A DNA stretch of 64,000 nt. It comes from Colletes latitarsis (lineage: Eukaryota > Arthropoda > Insecta > Hymenoptera > Colletidae). Position 1 is the stretch's first letter. Each line of letters starts with the position of its first letter. This document shows, one piece after another, positions 63,190 through 64,000 of this stretch. Both the position numbers and the translations under genes were made by a program. The DNA lies in assembly GCF_051014445.1 (NCBI RefSeq), contig NC_135136.1, positions 14,216,001 to 14,280,000 of the forward strand, in the 5' to 3' direction. A model generated the notes under the pieces. The model was not told the origin of the DNA. It made no database searches and saw nothing but the letters and a program-made list of their open reading frames with translations.

Positions 63190-64000
63190 AAAATACTATT
63201 CGGAACTAGATTCTATTGACTGTTTCAGCGTGATACCACATTACTACGTGGTCGAAGCCAGAAAAAGGCCAGGATCTGGCCAACAAGTATGCGAAAAATG
63301 CGAAAGTACGAGCCAGATGAGGGCAAATCCCAGACCTAACCGAGACATAACCGGCGTTATCCTCTAAAATATTAATCGCTACCAGGTTTAATTGACTGTT
63401 TCGGTGTGGTACCGCATTACTACGTGGTCCTAGCCAGGAAAAGGCCAGGATCTGGCCAACAAGTATGTGAAAAATGCGAAAGTTCGAGCCAGATGAGGGC
63501 AAATACCAGACCTAACCCAGACATAACCGGTGTTCCCCTCTAAAATATTAATCGGAACCAGGTTTAATTGACTGTTTCAGTGTGGTACCACATTACTACG
63601 TGATCCAATCCAGAAAAAGGCCAGGATCTGGCCAACAAGTTTGCGAAAAATGCGAAAGTACGAGCCAGATAATTGCAAATACCAGAACTAACCCAGACAT
63701 AACCAGCGTTATCCTCTAAAATATTAATCGCCACCAGCTCTTATTCACCGTTTCAGAGTGGTACCACATTACAACGTGATCCAAACCAGAAAAAGGCCAG
63801 GATCTGGCCAACAAGTATGCGAGAAATGCGAAAGTATGAGACAGATGAGGGCAAATCCCAGACCTAACCGAGACATAACCGGCGTTATCCTCTAAATATT
63901 AATCGCAACCAGGTTTACTTGACTGTTTCGGTGTGGTACCGCATTACCACGTGATCCAATCCAGAAAAAGGCCAGGATCTGGCCAACAAGTTTACGAAAA
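63190..64000 (+). repeat. Array continuing past the window end
   Basis: About 4.6 ordinary monomers. The last full start is at 63,884 and the window stops inside that monomer. A CTCTAAATATT form (2 bp short) starts at 63,884, and the ATTACCACGTGATCCAATCC variant at 63,944 also occurs at about 53,030. No array boundary is visible. Confidence 0.9.
63267..63281. repeat. 15-bp dyad GGCCAG-GAT-CTGGCC (example)
   Basis: Two perfect 6-bp arms flank a 3-bp centre. This form is common wherever the monomer reads AAAAAGGCCAGGATCTGGCC. It is weakened in monomers reading AAGCCCAGGATCTTGCC, AACCCAAGATCTGGCC or GGCCTGGATCTGGCC. It is one of several dyads spaced along the monomer and could form a small cruciform or hairpin; that is inference. 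Confidence 0.8.

Larger units (their letters stand above)
1..64000 (+). repeat. 176-bp tandem satellite array filling the whole window
   Basis: Seen directly: the same unit recurs every 176 bp from the first to the last base, always in the same orientation, with no spacer and no inserted element. Monomer starts (G of GTTATCC) were located at 2, 178, 354, 530 and onward to 63,884, giving about 363 monomers. Most are exactly 176 bp; exceptions range from 165 to 190 bp. My consensus is 176 bp with 80 G+C (45%). Unit size, purity and higher-order structure match what is known of centromeric or pericentromeric satellites in animals and plants, so heterochromatin is the inferred setting. The plus strand label is arbitrary. 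The satellite family was not recognised. Confidence 0.98.

Noticed and set aside
34..63502. More than 150 open reading frames of 60-151 codons, almost all on the minus strand, encoding similar hydrophobic peptides of the MPSSGSYFRIFRILVGQI type
   Set aside because: They are the satellite itself read in successive frames. Frames repeat every 176 bp, each spans less than three monomers, and 176 is not divisible by three. There is no codon-level conservation, start context, promoter or unique sequence. Similarity between them is repeat homology, not a gene family.
1..64000. CRISPR array, because of many regularly spaced repeats
   Set aside because: There are no unique spacers between short repeats. 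The whole 176-bp unit is repeated with graded divergence, and unit length and array size fit eukaryotic satellite DNA.
1..64000. Identity as primate alpha satellite (171 bp) or as the 176-bp Brassica or 178-bp Arabidopsis centromere repeats
   Set aside because: Length alone is similar. The sequence shows no resemblance I could recognise, and I saw no AAGCTT site of the kind typical of those Brassicaceae repeats. Species left unassigned.

Overview
The whole 64 kb window is one uninterrupted head-to-tail satellite DNA array. The basic unit is 176 bp, about 45% GC, and every monomer I read lies in the same orientation. Taking each monomer to start at the G of GTTATCC, starts fall at base 2 and at base 63,884, so about 363 monomers lie between them with a net length drift of only about -6 bp. 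Both window ends fall inside the array. I found no convincing protein gene, RNA gene, transposon, CRISPR array or unique spacer. The many 60-150 codon open frames, nearly all on the minus strand, are the same satellite read in rotating frames.

This is eukaryotic heterochromatin, most likely centromeric or pericentromeric by its architecture: nucleosome-sized monomer, higher-order repeats, and no interruptions. I do not recognise the monomer as a named satellite. It is not primate alpha satellite and not a HindIII-type Brassicaceae centromere repeat. I cannot name the species. CpG is not depleted in the consensus (9 observed, about 9 expected from base composition), yet several of the commonest variable sites are CpG transitions.

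Layout. 1-9.3 kb: a mosaic of monomer variants in an almost perfect 176-bp register, with blocks copied at 9, 13, 28 and 34 monomers. 9.15-10.9 kb: a rearranged block marked by a CTGAAGAAC variant and carrying a 14-bp inverted insertion. 10.9-17.4 kb: blocks copied at 3, 6, 13, 14 and 17 monomers. 17.4-27.7 kb: segmental copies at offsets of about 15 and 29 monomers, a microdeletion of 11 bp and a crossover-type chimeric monomer. 27.7-34.3 kb: the most heterogeneous part, with only local duplications. 34.3-41.9 kb: a 26-monomer tandem duplication whose second unit lacks 8 monomers. 42.2-49.7 kb: a regular 13-monomer, 2,289-bp higher-order repeat (HOR), itself built from an 8-mer and a 5-mer sharing five monomer types. 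49.7-55.6 kb: diverged monomers and an isolated 5-mer of HOR type. 55.6-63.2 kb: a second HOR locus and a segmental copy of 47.2-52.3 kb, mostly 10,211 bp downstream, edited by whole-monomer gains, losses and replacements. 63.2-64 kb: ordinary monomers running off the end.

Nothing here works together as genes. What can be read is a history of unequal exchange, segmental amplification and local sequence replacement, with the youngest-looking amplification at 42-60 kb. Identities were judged by eye, not computed. I found no new gene system; the nested HOR and the layered duplications are the most noteworthy content.
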